DNA from: Verrucomicrobiota bacterium
GTDB lineage: Bacteria > Verrucomicrobiota > Verrucomicrobiia > Limisphaerales > VHCN01
Length of the DNA: 48,236 nt
NCBI GenBank assembly: GCA_016871675.1
Contig: VHCN01000021.1
Span: forward strand, 1-48,236
Reading direction: 5' to 3'
The first letter of the stretch is position 1, and each line of letters begins with the position of its first letter. Below are positions 1 through 9,587 of this stretch, piece after piece. Below the pieces are notes generated by a model that saw only the letters and a program-made list of their open reading frames with translations, was not told where the DNA came from and did no database searches. A program made the translations under genes and the position numbers.

Positions 1-1330
1 AGCAGGGATAGCGGTCGCACCAGTCCATCACCCACAGCGCGCCGTCGGGACCGGTCTGCACGCTCACCGGCCGGAACCACGGGTCGCCGCTCACGAGGAA
101 GTTGCCGGGGCCGACGTGCCGCCATTCCTCGCCCTGCTTGATGGTCGCGCCGGTCTTCGCGCGCAACGCCTCGCCCGCGGGCCCGAGCAGCGTGCTTTCC
201 TTCTCCGCGCGATAGGTCGAGCCGAGCGGCGTGAGGCGGTCGCAGTTGAGGGCGTTCTGGTGGATGTTGCCGAGCATCACGAGCCCGCGCCACTCGGGCG
301 GAAACTGGTCGCCCTGATAGATGCAGATGCCCGCGTGCGCCGCGCGGTAATGCCGCCAGTCCACGACCGCGGGCAGGCCCTTGGTGGGCAGGTCGCCGAC
401 GTAGCCGAAGGGATTGGCCCACGTGCCGCCCTGCCGGTTGTATTGGCCGCCAGGCGCCATGTGGAAGAGGTGCTGGATGACGCACGCGCTCACGAACGCG
501 TCGCCGCGTTCGTTCCAGTCCACGCCCCACGGATTGCTCGTGCCGTCGGCGAAGACTTCGAACTTCTTCGTGCGCGGATGAAAGCGCGCGAGCGCGGCGT
601 CCATCTGCACGCCGAAGCCGTCGGGGTCGTGCGCGTCGCGGACCTTCGAGCGAGTGAAGACGCCGTGCGTCATGTAGAGCCAGCCGTCCGGGCCCCACGC
701 GAAGCCGTTGAGCAGCTCGTGCCGGTCCTCGAGGCCGAAGCCCGTGAGCAGCACGGTTTGTTTGTTCGCCTTCTGCAACGCGCCCGCGCCGGAGCCTGCG
801 GGCGCGTTCGTGTCTTGAAGAAAATAGAGGTTCGGCGCTGCGCCGAGATACACGCCGCCGTTGCCGAGCGCGAGCCCGGTGGCGAGGTTGAAGCCGTCCG
901 CGAACACGGTGACCTTGTCCGCCACGCCGTCGGCGTCGGTGTCTTCGAGAATCTTGATGCGGTCGCGGGGCTTCTCGCCGGGCTTGGCGCCGCGTGGGTA
1001 TTCGTAAAGTTCGAGCACCCACAGACGGCCGCGCTCGTCCCACGTCATCGCGACGGGGTTGACGACCATCGGCTCGCTGGCAAACACGCGCACCTCGAAG
1101 CCGGGCGGCACCTGGATGAGCTTGCGCGTCTCGTCCGGATGCAGCGGCGGCGTGGTGGCCCCGCGGCGGACGGGGTCATTGGGAAGCGTGTTGCCGGGCG
1201 GGTGGTTGGTGTAGATGGGGAAGTCGAAGCCGGACTTCGCGGGCGAGTAGGGCGCGGGAGTCTGCGCGGACGATTGCGAAGCAGAGAATGCAATGGCGAG
1301 CGCGGGCAGAAGGGAAATCGCGGGGCCCAT
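1..1330 (-). CDS. PVC-type membrane-bound dehydrogenase domain protein (partial, runs off left edge)
   Basis: The minus strand reads open for 443 codons from an ATG at 1330 to the window edge, so the C-terminus is missing. A signal peptide (residues about 1-22, ending SSAQ) is followed by an N-terminal stretch with PPLHPDETRKLIQVPPGFEV and then a beta-propeller of the glucose/sorbosone dehydrogenase type (for example VNPVAMTWDERGRLWVLE, DGWLYMTHG and GPDGALWVMDWCDR). This matches the 'putative membrane-bound dehydrogenase domain' of PVC bacteria, which normally continues into HEAT repeats and a CxxCH haem domain; those parts would lie outside the window. Substrate unknown; an exported oxidoreductase is an inference. 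A sigma70-like promoter (TTGACC, 16 bases, TATTGT) sits 8 bases before the ATG, which supports this start. Confidence 0.85.
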   Translation of the reverse strand, partial: MGPAISLLPALAIAFSASQSSAQTPAPYSPAKSGFDFPIYTNHPPGNTLPNDPVRRGATTPPLHPDETRKLIQVPPGFEVRVFASEPMVVNPVAMTWDERGRLWVLELYEYPRGAKPGEKPRDRIKILEDTDADGVADKVTVFADGFNLATGLALGNGGVYLGAAPNLYFLQDTNAPAGSGAGALQKANKQTVLLTGFGLEDRHELLNGFAWGPDGWLYMTHGVFTRSKVRDAHDPDGFGVQMDAALARFHPRTKKFEVFADGTSNPWGVDWNERGDAFVSACVIQHLFHMAPGGQYNRQGGTWANPFGYVGDLPTKGLPAVVDWRHYRAAHAGICIYQGDQFPPEWRGLVMLGNIHQNALNCDRLTPLGSTYRAEKESTLLGPAGEALRAKTGATIKQGEEWRHVGPGNFLVSGDPWFRPVSVQTGPDGALWVMDWCDRYPC

Positions 1331-1338
1331 ACGAGCCG

Positions 1339-1366
1339 ACAATAGGCTCGCGGCCCGGAGGGTCAA
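1339..1366 (-). promoter_or_regulatory. Promoter of the dehydrogenase-domain gene, leaderless type
   Basis: On the minus strand, TTGACC (1366-1361) and TATTGT (1344-1339) are 16 bases apart. The ATG at 1330 follows the -10 box by 8 bases, so transcription would start at or next to the start codon. Confidence 0.6.
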
Positions 1367-1391
1367 TCCGAAGTCCGTCCGCACTTGGCGA

Positions 1392-1421
1392 TTGGCAACG
1401 GGAATTCCGCGGCGGTAGAGT
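1392..1421 (+). promoter_or_regulatory. Promoter of the DUF6580-like membrane protein gene
   Basis: TTGGCA (1392-1397) and TAGAGT (1416-1421) are 18 bases apart. A TTG codon follows 8 bases later at 1430. The arrangement is back to back with the promoter of the preceding divergent gene. Confidence 0.5.
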
Positions 1422-1429
1422 GCGACGCG

Positions 1430-2044
1430 TTGAAGGCCCGACTCAAACAACACTGGCCTGCGGCGGCGCTGCTCACGCTGTTCGCGCTCCTGCGGTGGCC
1501 GGACCTGCTCAAGCTGCCGAACTTCAGCATGGCTTACGCGCTGGTATTCTGCGCGGCGGCGTTCCCGCGCCGGCTGCCGTGGTGGCTCGTGCTCGGCGTG
1601 ATGGTCGGCACGGACCTCGCGCTGAATCGCTTCCACTATCGCACCGAGTCGCTGTTCAGTGATTATCAGGCGGTCAACTACCTCGCGTATGCGGGCATCT
1701 TTCTGCTCGGCCGCTGCTTTGACCCGCGGGCGCACCCCGGCAAACTCATCGGCGGCGGCGTGCTCGGCGCGCTGATTTTTTATCTCGTCACGAACACCGC
1801 GGCGTGGCTGCAGAATCCGGAATACGCGAAGACGCTCGGCGACTGGATTCGCGCGCTCACGACGGGCACGACAGGCTGGCCGGAGACGTGGACGTTCCTG
1901 CGCAACACGCTGCTTGGCGGCGGGCTGTTCACCGCGTTGATCGCCTCGACGCTGCAAGCCACCGAAGCCGAGGCGCCCGAACCCGAGGAAGCCGAGGAAT
2001 CCGCGCCCGAAGGCGAGCCGGCGAAGGAGGAACAGAAGGCGTGA
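1430..2044 (+). CDS. DUF6580-like integral membrane protein
   Basis: A protein of 204 residues with about five hydrophobic segments and an acidic, Glu/Pro/Ala-rich C-terminal tail (last 30 residues). The core (LPNFSMAYALVFCAAAFPRR, then MVGTDLALN, YLAYAGIFLLG and a TNTAAWL...GWPETWTFLRNTLLGGGLF segment) resembles DUF6580, a family of small multi-span proteins of unknown function; some relatives look like ECF-type S components, so a transport role is possible but unproven. The chosen start is a TTG at 1430, because a -10-like TAGAGT lies 8 bases before it and translation from further upstream would include the promoter. The same frame is open to a TTG at 1385. The phosphoesterase follows after 10 bases, probably in the same transcript. 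Confidence 0.65.
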   Translation: MKARLKQHWPAAALLTLFALLRWPDLLKLPNFSMAYALVFCAAAFPRRLPWWLVLGVMVGTDLALNRFHYRTESLFSDYQAVNYLAYAGIFLLGRCFDPRAHPGKLIGGGVLGALIFYLVTNTAAWLQNPEYAKTLGDWIRALTTGTTGWPETWTFLRNTLLGGGLFTALIASTLQATEAEAPEPEEAEESAPEGEPAKEEQKA

Positions 2045-2054
2045 GGGTTGCCTG

Positions 2055-2540
2055 ATGTTGATCGGCGTCATCTCGGACACGCACGGCTACCTCGATCCCG
2101 CGGTGGCGGGGCTCTTCGAGGGCGTCGAGCACATCCTCCACGGCGGCGACATCGGCTCCCCCGCAGTCATCGCAGAGCTGGAGCCCATCGCACCGGTCAC
2201 GGCCGTCCTCGGCAACACCGACACCGATGGCGGCTGGCGGGAGACGGAAATCCTCGCGCTCGCCGGGCGGAAATTCTTCGTGCATCACATCGTGGACCTC
2301 GCGGACGCGGGCGCCGCGGTCCATGGCCGCATCGCGAAGCTCCGGCCCGATGTCGTCGTCTTCGGCCACACGCACACGCCGCTGAACGAAGCGCGCGACG
2401 GCCGCCTCTATCTGAATCCCGGCTACGCAGGCAGGCCGCGTTTCAACATGCCGCGCTCGGTCGCGTTGCTGCGCGTGTCCGCCGACGGTGTGCGGGCCGA
2501 GTTCAAGGAACTGCCCAACCGCGGGCCTGCCCGGGATTGA
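2055..2540 (+). CDS. YfcE/MJ0936-type metallophosphoesterase
   Basis: A 161-residue protein, the usual size for small calcineurin-like phosphodiesterases of the YfcE/MJ0936 family. All metal-binding motifs are present: DTH (D8, H10), GGD (D32), GNTD (N54), HH at 77-78 and GHTH (H105, H107). These ligands coordinate two metal ions, usually Mn or Ni, for phosphodiester hydrolysis; the physiological substrate is unknown. No signal peptide, so cytoplasmic. The ATG at 2055 is preceded by a weak GAGGG 9 bases upstream, and the gene starts 10 bases after the membrane protein gene. Confidence 0.88.
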   Translation: MLIGVISDTHGYLDPAVAGLFEGVEHILHGGDIGSPAVIAELEPIAPVTAVLGNTDTDGGWRETEILALAGRKFFVHHIVDLADAGAAVHGRIAKLRPDVVVFGHTHTPLNEARDGRLYLNPGYAGRPRFNMPRSVALLRVSADGVRAEFKELPNRGPARD

Positions 2541-2601
2541 CCGGAATCGATCCATCCCATCGGATCGCATACGCCCCACAGTCCGCGCGTCGAAGGCTCC
2601 G

Positions 2602-3197
2602 ATGATGTCCCGGCTCACGATCCACGGCGCGCTCGCGCTCGCGTGCTGCGTGTTCACCGCGCGCGGGGGCGAAGTGTCGTTCCGCCATGACGTGATGGCC
2701 GTGCTCTCGAAGGCCGGCTGCAACGCCGGCACCTGCCACGGCAACGCGAACGTCAAGGGCGGCTTCAAGCTCTCGCTCCGCGGGCAGGACCCCGACCTCG
2801 ACTTTGCCGCGCTCACCCGCGACCAGTTCGCGCGCCGCCTCAATCCCTCCGCGCCCGACGTGAGCCTCATGCTGCTCAAGGCCACGCAGGGCATCGCGCA
2901 CGAAGGCGTCCGTCGCTGAACGAACTTGTCGCGCGCAAGGACAACCGCATCGGCCGGCTGCTCGCTGCAGGCCGGTCCGGCCGCGAGATTCTCGTCGAGC
3001 TGTGCTGGTCGGCACCATCGCGCGCCCCGGAGGCTGCGGAGCTCGACGGGACGCTCGCTCGCGTCGCCCGCGCAAAGGACCGCCGCGGCGCGCTGGAAGA
3101 TGTGTTGTGGGGTCTGCTGAACGCGAAGGAATTCGTGCTGCGGAGGCAGGCGCACGTCCCCGAACTCCCGGTCCATCCTGATTCAGCGCCGGCGTGA
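2602..3197 (+). pseudogene. Internally deleted DUF1549/DUF1553 (PSCyt-type) gene remnant
   Basis: The first 106 codons (2602-2919) encode a signal peptide and the N-terminus of a DUF1549/DUF1553 protein, including CNAGTCHGNA, KGGFKLSLRG and a final IAHEG, then hit a stop. From 2916 another frame encodes 93 residues that match the C-terminal end of the same family: DNRIGRLLAAGRS, AKDRRGALEDVLWGLLNAKE and FVLRR. The intact paralogue at 19442-21802 has DNRMGALLAAGRS and SKDRRAALEDIAWGLLNAKE at its C-terminus. About 1.7 kb of coding sequence is therefore missing between the two ends and the frame has changed. A 106-residue secreted protein could still be made from the first part, but the two homologous ends in order make a decayed gene, or an assembly collapse, far more likely. 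Confidence 0.85.
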
Positions 3198-3248
3198 GCG
3201 GTCGGCGCTTTACGATTCCAGCGGGCCACTTCACGATGGCGTCGATTC

Positions 3249-4088
3249 ATGGGACTGATCGACTTCCTGCTGAACCTGGCCTGCCTCTGCCTCTGGATCG
3301 GATTCCGGGCGTCGTGGTTTCCCGCCGGTCCCGAGGCGGCGTCGGTTTCGCTGCGCTCGACGCTGCGCCGGGCGGACGCGCCCGACCGGCGGCGGTGGTC
3401 GTGGCTGATCGCGCTGGCGGCGGTGCTTTTCTCTCGCGCGTATCTTTACTCGCAGCTCGGCGGCGCGGTGAACTGGACACCGCAACTCCAGCTCGGCGTG
3501 ATCGTGGTGAACCTGCGCGTGGACTCGTTGTCCGCGGCGCTCGGCTGCTCGTGGCTCGGGTTCGCCGCGTTCTGGCTCGTGTTCCATTTCTGGCTCGTGC
3601 TGTTCTCGCTCGTGAACGGCCCGGCGCCACCGCACGACCCTGTGCAGCGGCTCGTGCGGCTGCATCTCGGCTGGGTGGACCGCCTGCCGTCCGTGGCGAA
3701 GTTCGCGGCGGCGCTGGCGGCGGTGGCGGTGGCATGGTGGCTCGCGCACGGCGCGCTCGCGGGGGCGGGCGCCATCCCGGCGGCGGCGGGTTCGCGCGTG
3801 TGGCTGCAGGGGCTGGTGCTGGGCGGCGGCGCGGTGCTCTCGTGGAAGATTCCCATCGTGGCGGTGCTGTCCGCCTCGGTGGTGAGTTCCTACATTTACT
3901 TTGGCGAGGCGGCGGTGTGGAAATGGGTCGAGTCGAGCGCGAAGCATCTGCTCGGTCCGCTGCATCGCGCGCCGCTGCGGGCGGGCCGGGTGGATTTCGC
4001 GCCGGTGGCGGGGATGGCGCTGGTGTGGCTGGCGGCACACTACGCGGAGCGCTGGTTGACGGATCTATTCCAGAAGCTCGTGGCGTGA
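3249..4088 (+). CDS. YggT-like integral membrane protein
   Basis: A 279-residue hydrophobic protein with an N-terminal membrane segment (MGLIDFLLNLACLCLWIGF), several further spans and two similar halves. Each half ends in a pattern seen in YggT proteins: a Pro-rich loop and helix after a membrane span (NGPAPPHDPVQRLVRLHLG) and, near the C-terminus, LLGPLHRAPLRAGRVDFAP followed by a last span. YggT proteins are small inner-membrane proteins linked to osmotic adaptation or cell division, without known chemistry. The match is by pattern only and this protein is larger than the usual 100-200 residues. It lies 51 bases after the pseudogene and converges on the response regulator gene. Confidence 0.5.
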   Translation: MGLIDFLLNLACLCLWIGFRASWFPAGPEAASVSLRSTLRRADAPDRRRWSWLIALAAVLFSRAYLYSQLGGAVNWTPQLQLGVIVVNLRVDSLSAALGCSWLGFAAFWLVFHFWLVLFSLVNGPAPPHDPVQRLVRLHLGWVDRLPSVAKFAAALAAVAVAWWLAHGALAGAGAIPAAAGSRVWLQGLVLGGGAVLSWKIPIVAVLSASVVSSYIYFGEAAVWKWVESSAKHLLGPLHRAPLRAGRVDFAPVAGMALVWLAAHYAERWLTDLFQKLVA

Positions 4089-4130
4089 GCGAAGGAGGGG
4101 GCGGAGTTGAACCGGACCCGCCGGAAGGAC

Positions 4131-5069
4131 TCAGGTCGCCGGGGTGCGGACGCGGGCGGAGAGGAGGTCGTTGATCGTGACGAGGAGCTTCTCGGTGGTG
4201 AAGGGTTTCTGCATGAACACAATCTGGCCGGGGCGGCCGAGTCCGGCGACCTTCTCGTTCTCGATGAGGCCGCTGATGGCCACAAGCTTGGTCGCGGGGT
4301 CCACCTTGAGCAGGGCGCGGATGAGCGCGGCGCCGTCCATGATGGGCATCATCATGTCGGTGATGATGACGCTGATCTCGGCGCGGTGGCGCATGAAGGC
4401 GGAGAGGCCCTCGGTGCCGTCGTGGGCGGTGAGGATGCGGTAGCCGTGTTTCTCGAGCGTGGCCTGGATGATCTCGCGCATGGCGACCTCGTCGGCCACG
4501 ACGAGCACGCATTCGCCGTGGCCCCACGGACGTTTGGCCTTGTGCGGCAGGGCGGGTTCGCCGGGCGCCGGAGCGCCCGCGACGGGCGGCGGCGGTTCGT
4601 TGAGCACGGCCCAGAAACGGCCGAGGTCCTTCACGGTGCGGACGTATTCTGTGAAGTCCACGGGCTTGACGATGTAGGCGTTGGCGCCGAGCTCGTAACT
4701 CCGGGCGAGGTCACGTTCCTCGCGCGAGGAGGTGAGCATGACGACCGGCACGCGGCACAATTCCGGGTCGCTCTTGAGATGCCCGAGCACCTCGAGTCCA
4801 TCCATGCGCGGCATCTTCAAATCGAGCAGCACCACGGCGGGCAGCGCACTGCCGTCTCCTTCGAAGCGCCCGCGGCCGTGCAAATAATCCAGCGCGTCCA
4901 CGCCGTCGTGCGTCACCGCGACCTGCGAGTTGAGGCGCTGCTCCTCGAGCGCGGCGAGGGCGAGTTCCACGTCGTAGGGATTGTCCTCGACCAAGAGGAT
5001 GCGCTTCAACCCGGCCCGTGTGTGCGGACTGGGTGCGGTGGTGTGCCGGCGTTCCCTCAACGGAATCAT
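4131..5069 (-). CDS. Dual-receiver-domain response regulator
   Basis: A 312-residue protein made of two receiver domains joined by a Pro/Ala-rich linker (about 158-180). Receiver 1 (about 23-150) is of the Rcp1 type: LVEDNPYDVEL, phospho-acceptor D83 in LLDLKMPRMDG, and K135 in IVKP. Receiver 2 (about 186-305) has D238 in ITDMMMPIMDG and K288 in QKPF, but its acidic pocket reads VVADE: alanine 192 replaces the first of the two aspartates that hold Mg2+. There is no DNA-binding or enzymatic output domain, so it probably acts by protein contact or as a phosphorelay step. It starts 9 bases after the large histidine kinase, its likely partner. Confidence 0.88.
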   Translation of the reverse strand: MIPLRERRHTTAPSPHTRAGLKRILLVEDNPYDVELALAALEEQRLNSQVAVTHDGVDALDYLHGRGRFEGDGSALPAVVLLDLKMPRMDGLEVLGHLKSDPELCRVPVVMLTSSREERDLARSYELGANAYIVKPVDFTEYVRTVKDLGRFWAVLNEPPPPVAGAPAPGEPALPHKAKRPWGHGECVLVVADEVAMREIIQATLEKHGYRILTAHDGTEGLSAFMRHRAEISVIITDMMMPIMDGAALIRALLKVDPATKLVAISGLIENEKVAGLGRPGQIVFMQKPFTTEKLLVTINDLLSARVRTPAT

Positions 5070-5078
5070 GCTGCGCGA

Positions 5079-8000
5079 TCAAGCCGCGGACTTCACGAAC
5101 AATTCTTCCGCGACGGGCTGCTGCCTGGGCAACGTGAAGGTGATGGTCGCGCCGTGGTCCACCGCGCCCTCGGCCCACGTGCGGCCGCCGTGGCGGGCGA
5201 TGATGCGGCGCACGTTGGCCAGCCCGATGCCCGTGCCCTCGAACTGGTCGGCCCGGTGCAGCCGCTGAAACACGCCGAACAACTTGTCCGCGTAGCGCAT
5301 GTCGAATCCCACCCCGTTGTCGCGCACGAACAGCACGTGCTCGGTCGCCGTGTCCGGCATCGCGCCGACTTCGATCACGGCCCGCGCCCGGGTGCGCGTG
5401 TATTTCACGGCGTTGCCGACGAGGTTGATGAGCACCAGCCGCAGCAACGCCGGGTCGGCCTGCACGTCGGGCAGCACGCCGACGCGCCATTCGATGTCGC
5501 GCGTGCGCGTCTCCAGCTCGAACTCCCGCCGCGCCGCCTCGACGAGCTCGGCCACGCGCACACGCGTGGCGCGCATCTCCGCGCGGCCCATCCGGCTGAA
5601 GGCCAGCAGGTCGTCGATGAGCTTGCCCATCTGCTGCGTGCTCTCGGCGATGACAGTCAGGTAACGGCGGCTCCGGTCGTCCAGCGCCGGGCCGGCCCCG
5701 CGTTGCAGCAGGTCGATGAAGCCGTCGATGTGCCGCAGCGGCGCGCGCAGGTCGTGCGAGACAGAATACGAGAAGGCCTCGAGCTCCTTGTTCGCGGACT
5801 CGAGCTCGCCGGTGCGCGTGGTGACGCGGGCCTCAAGGTCCTCGTTGAGCTGCTTGAGGTCGGCCTCGGCGCGCTTGCGCTCGATGGCGATGGCCGCGAG
5901 CCGGATCGCCATGTCCATCAGGTGGAAGTCCGCCGGGTCGGGCGAGCGCGGCTCGCGGTAGTAGCACGCGAAGGTGCCGAGCACCTTGCCCGCGCCGGAG
6001 AAGATGGGCGACGACCAGCACGCGCGCAGGCCGGCCTTGAGCGCGAGGTCCTTGAAGTCCACCCACAGCGGGTCGGTGGCGATGTCGCTGACGACGACGA
6101 GCTTTTCACAATGGGCCGCGGTGCCGCACGAGCCGACGTGCTCGCCGATGGCCAGCCCGTCGAGGGCGTCCGAGTAGTCCTTCGGCAGGCTCGGCGCCGC
6201 GCCGTGATGGAGGCGGCGCGGGTCGCCCTCAAGCAACAGCACCGAGCAGAGCATCCCGTTGGAGTGTTCCTCGATGACGCGGCAGAGGCCGTCGAGGATG
6301 TAGTTGAGCGAGTAGCCGGTGGCGATCATCTCGAGCACGCGCTTCTGGCCGCTGAGCAGCGCCTCGGCGTGCTTGCGCTCGGTGATTTCCTCGACGAGCG
6401 ACTGGTTCACCCGCTGGAGCTGCGCCGTGCGGTCGCGGACGCGCTGGTCGAGTTCGTCGTGCGCGCGTTGCAACGCGTCCTCGGCGAGCTTGCGGGTGGT
6501 GATGTCCGTGGAGACGCCGCCCACGGCGTAAATGCGGCCCGCGGCGTCGTGCAGCGGGAACCTGATGGAGATATAAGTGTGGGGTCCATCCTCGTGCGGC
6601 GCGGTTTCCTCGAACTCCATGACGGACTCGGTCTCGATCACCTTGAGGTCGTTCGTGCGGAAGGCGTCCGCCACGTCCTTCGGGAACCACGCGGTGTCGG
6701 TGGTGCCGACGATCTTGCGGCGGGTGACGTTGAAGAGGCGCTCAAACCGCTGGTTGATGAGCAGGTAGCGGCCCTCGGTGTCCTTGAGGTAGATGACGGC
6801 CGACGAGTTGTCGAGCACGGCCTGCAGGCGCTCCTGGCTTTCGCGCAGCGCCTCCTGCGCGAGCTTGTGGTCGTGGATGTCGATGAGCGAGCCGGCCATG
6901 CGGACGGGTTTGCCGTCGGCGTTGCGGGTGGCCTCGGCGCGGGCGCGATACCAGCGGAACTCGCCCGACCGCGTGCGCAGCCGGTGCTCGACATCGTAGG
7001 CAGTCGAGCGGTCGAAGTGCCCGCGCAACGCGAGCAGCACCCGCTCGCGGTCGTCGGGATGCAGCCGTGTCTCGAGCGCGGCGAAGTCGTTCGCCATCTC
7101 GTTGTCGGCGAAGCCCAGCAGTTCCTTGAACCGCGGCGAGAAATAGACCGACCCGCGCGCGAGGTCCCAATCCCACAGCCCGTCGCTCGAGCCGCGCACC
7201 GCGAGCTGGAAGTGCTCCTCGCTCGCGCGCAACGCCTCCTCGATTCGCCGACGCTCGAGAATCTGCGATTCGAGCGCGCGGTTGCTTGCCTCGCTTTCCC
7301 GCGCGCGCAGCCGGGCGGTGCGGCCGAACTGCACCGCGAGGCCCATCAGCAACGCCAGCAACGCGCCGGCCACGAGCACCATCGCCGGCAGGCCGGACCG
7401 CGCGACCTCGAGCGTTTCCGGCTTGGGGCAGACGTGCAGCGTCCAGGCGAAGCCCTGCATGCCGCGCAGCGACAGGTCGATGATGTTCGTCCAGTCCTCC
7501 AGGTCGCGGTCGGATTGCGTGCGGCGGTAAACTGCCTCGGCGCCGTCCCACAACACGACGGAGTAACCGCGGAGCGCCTCGGCGAGCGTGGTGTCGAGCA
7601 GTTCGCCCCAGCGGAACGCCGCCACGATCGAGCCGCGGGGCTGGTCCTCCACGAACACCGGCACGATGGCGTAGAAGCCGCGGCCGCCGTGCATCAGGTC
7701 GAGCGTCCGCGTGAGCACGAGCGAGCGCTGGATTTGCGCGCGGTTCAGGCCCGTCTTGAGCGTGCGGTCGGCGTCGATCTGCAGGTTTTGCAGCGCCTCG
7801 TTGCCCTCGCCCGGGACGATCCATTGGACGCGGTTCCCCACGTCCAGCCACGCGATGCTCTGGCAGTCCGGATAGTGGTTTTGAAGCAGCAGCGAGTCGT
7901 ATTCCCAGTCTTGGCGGTTGGCGCCGGCTTGCGTCTCCCAACGGCGCGCGAGGCGCTCGACGGATTGCAGGCGCACCTGCGCCTGCGACTTGATTTGCGT

Positions 8001-8780
8001 CTGCGTGTTGCGGGCGACGAGCGAGACCGTGCCCTGGATGTGGCGCAGGTCTTCCGTGCTCAAGCCCTGCCACAGCAACAGCGTGGCGAGCAGCACCGCG
8101 AACGCGACGAGGAACGGCAGCCAGCCAAACACGTCCGATGTCTGCTCGCGGCTTTCCCTGTAGGCGATGGCCATCACGCCGAAGGCGAGCACCATGAAGC
8201 ACACGGACGTGTGCACGGTCATCCGTGTGAGGCTTCCCCAGCCGGCCGCCCCGGGGACTTCCATCACGAAGCCCGCGAACGCCACCGCGCCGAGCGCCAA
8301 AACGGCCGCCGCCAGAAATCCTGCGATCACCGGGCGCATCCGGAACCGCGCCACTTCGCCCAGCAGCAGGATCGCCGCGCCGCTCAACATCAGGCCCACG
8401 GCCGAGCTGAGCGACATCCGGCCGGGAGGCAGCTTGTCCTCCGGGTCTGTGTCGCGGAAGAACAACTGGTCAATCCGCAGGTCCACGTCGAACAGGTGCT
8501 CCGCGAGCGTGAGGCTGCCGAGCGCGAAGACACCGAGGGCGAGCACGAGCGCCGATTGACGGCGGCGCGAGTCCACCGGCTGCTGTTGCAGGAGCCACAG
8601 GGACAGCCCGGCGAAGATGAAGCCGACGGCGGTGTTGGCCTTCATCGTCACGAGCCCCGGAAGCAGCGTCTTGAGCGCCGTGATGTCCAGGAACCACCCT
8701 GTCAGCACGAGGACGGCGACGAGGACAAGGAAGACCAGCCCGATGCCGGCGAGCGAACCGCTTTTGACGTCCAGCTTCAT
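5079..8780 (-). CDS. Membrane sensor histidine kinase (CHASE-PAS-PAS-GAF-HisKA-HATPase)
   Basis: A 1233-residue hybrid-length sensor without its own receiver. Order: six or seven membrane spans (residues about 10-240), an extracytoplasmic CHASE-type ligand-binding domain (about 250-440, with [18 protein letters not shown] and [11 protein letters not shown]), a membrane span (about 470-490), two PAS domains with PAC motifs (about 510-640 and 645-770), a coiled coil, a GAF domain (about 825-950, with [10 protein letters not shown]), HisKA with phospho-acceptor H1009 in [14 protein letters not shown], and an HATPase with N (LVGNAVKY), G1 (DNGVGFD) and G2 (GTGIGLA) boxes. The frame is open to 8957, but the ATG at 8780 directly precedes the first membrane helix. 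The response regulator follows after 9 bases. The ligand cannot be inferred. Confidence 0.9.
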   Translation of the reverse strand: MKLDVKSGSLAGIGLVFLVLVAVLVLTGWFLDITALKTLLPGLVTMKANTAVGFIFAGLSLWLLQQQPVDSRRRQSALVLALGVFALGSLTLAEHLFDVDLRIDQLFFRDTDPEDKLPPGRMSLSSAVGLMLSGAAILLLGEVARFRMRPVIAGFLAAAVLALGAVAFAGFVMEVPGAAGWGSLTRMTVHTSVCFMVLAFGVMAIAYRESREQTSDVFGWLPFLVAFAVLLATLLLWQGLSTEDLRHIQGTVSLVARNTQTQIKSQAQVRLQSVERLARRWETQAGANRQDWEYDSLLLQNHYPDCQSIAWLDVGNRVQWIVPGEGNEALQNLQIDADRTLKTGLNRAQIQRSLVLTRTLDLMHGGRGFYAIVPVFVEDQPRGSIVAAFRWGELLDTTLAEALRGYSVVLWDGAEAVYRRTQSDRDLEDWTNIIDLSLRGMQGFAWTLHVCPKPETLEVARSGLPAMVLVAGALLALLMGLAVQFGRTARLRARESEASNRALESQILERRRIEEALRASEEHFQLAVRGSSDGLWDWDLARGSVYFSPRFKELLGFADNEMANDFAALETRLHPDDRERVLLALRGHFDRSTAYDVEHRLRTRSGEFRWYRARAEATRNADGKPVRMAGSLIDIHDHKLAQEALRESQERLQAVLDNSSAVIYLKDTEGRYLLINQRFERLFNVTRRKIVGTTDTAWFPKDVADAFRTNDLKVIETESVMEFEETAPHEDGPHTYISIRFPLHDAAGRIYAVGGVSTDITTRKLAEDALQRAHDELDQRVRDRTAQLQRVNQSLVEEITERKHAEALLSGQKRVLEMIATGYSLNYILDGLCRVIEEHSNGMLCSVLLLEGDPRRLHHGAAPSLPKDYSDALDGLAIGEHVGSCGTAAHCEKLVVVSDIATDPLWVDFKDLALKAGLRACWSSPIFSGAGKVLGTFACYYREPRSPDPADFHLMDMAIRLAAIAIERKRAEADLKQLNEDLEARVTTRTGELESANKELEAFSYSVSHDLRAPLRHIDGFIDLLQRGAGPALDDRSRRYLTVIAESTQQMGKLIDDLLAFSRMGRAEMRATRVRVAELVEAARREFELETRTRDIEWRVGVLPDVQADPALLRLVLINLVGNAVKYTRTRARAVIEVGAMPDTATEHVLFVRDNGVGFDMRYADKLFGVFQRLHRADQFEGTGIGLANVRRIIARHGGRTWAEGAVDHGATITFTLPRQQPVAEELFVKSAA

Positions 8781-8920
8781 CGTGGTGAATGGACCGGGTT
8801 GCTGCGACGGCACCGACCCGCGCCGTCGCGTGCGGCACCTTGGTAAAGCGAGGCGCGGTTTCCCGCAATTCCAAACACCGCGCGCCGCCTCGCGAGCCTC
8901 GCATTCTGGCGCCGCGCGCC

Positions 8921-8926
8921 TACGCT
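8921..8926 (+). promoter_or_regulatory. -10 box of the Fe-S protein gene (leaderless type)
   Basis: TACGCT at 8921-8926 is followed 6 bases later by the GTG start at 8933. No good -35 hexamer is seen. The same TACGCT box occurs in two promoters with good -35 elements (11394 and 24355). Confidence 0.4.
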
Positions 8927-8932
8927 TGGGCC

Positions 8933-9544
8933 GTGAGCGCTTTCGAGAATCCCGCACTCGCCGCCTTCGTCGCCCGGCTTGGCGGTGAACGCGTCGTCGC
9001 GCAGGTGCGCGTCCGGCGCGAGGCCACCGGGTTCGAGGTGCGTCACGCCGACGACCGGGACACGCCTGCGGAAGCCCTTGAACGGGTGTCCGCGTGGAAT
9101 GCCCGCGACCTCGCGCAGGCCGCGGTCGGCGGCGATTTCCGCCCGCTCAAGTCCGCGCCCACGCTGCGTCGCGGCTGGAGGATTCTTGTGCGCGACGCGG
9201 GCGAACTCGGCGTCGCGCTCGACCGGCTCTATCCGGGGGCGGTTGCGGACTGGTTTGCGTCCACGGCGGCGGACGTGCCGGTCACGAACTGGACAGAGTT
9301 CACCGCGCGGCAGAGCGGGATGTATCGCATCACGACCCTGCTGGGAGGGCCGTCACTCGCGGCGTTGGTGGCGGAGACTTGCGCCCCGGCCCGCTGTCTC
9401 AAGCGCCGGCTTTGGTGCGCTCCATCCGCGCCGGCCGATGGTGACGCGGGCAAGAGCCTGATTCCCTGCCTCGAACCCTGCGCGCTCATGCTCGAAGCCG
9501 CGCGGGCGCGGGTCCGCGTCGAGCAGGACAGTGCGCGCGGCTAG
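8933..9544 (+). CDS. DR2241-type 4Fe-4S cluster-binding domain protein
   Basis: A 203-residue cytoplasmic protein with a clustered set of cysteines at the C-terminus: C150, C155 and C162 within [15 protein letters not shown], and C179 and C183 within IPCLEPC. This spacing and the preceding [14 protein letters not shown] and YRITTLL segments resemble the stabilising and 4Fe-4S domains of Deinococcus DR2241, a protein that in other species is joined to a CbiX-like chelatase domain; that domain is absent here. Function unknown. The same frame is open upstream to 8789, but the GTG at 8933 is preferred because a TACGCT -10 box lies 6 bases before it. An ACT-domain gene and a NifS-like gene follow on the same strand, 43 and 15 bases apart, suggesting a transcription unit. 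Confidence 0.6.
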   Translation: MSAFENPALAAFVARLGGERVVAQVRVRREATGFEVRHADDRDTPAEALERVSAWNARDLAQAAVGGDFRPLKSAPTLRRGWRILVRDAGELGVALDRLYPGAVADWFASTAADVPVTNWTEFTARQSGMYRITTLLGGPSLAALVAETCAPARCLKRRLWCAPSAPADGDAGKSLIPCLEPCALMLEAARARVRVEQDSARG

Positions 9545-9587
9545 ATTTCGGCGTGCAAACGGCCCGCGTTTCGCCGAAGCTTGCGCC

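Noticed and set aside
4107-8846. A 1579-codon open frame on the plus strand opposite the histidine kinase and response regulator
   Set aside because: It is the antisense image of two genes with clear, complete domain motifs. GC-rich coding DNA readily leaves such frames open, and the translation has no recognisable domain and is dominated by Arg, Ala, Val, Glu and His.
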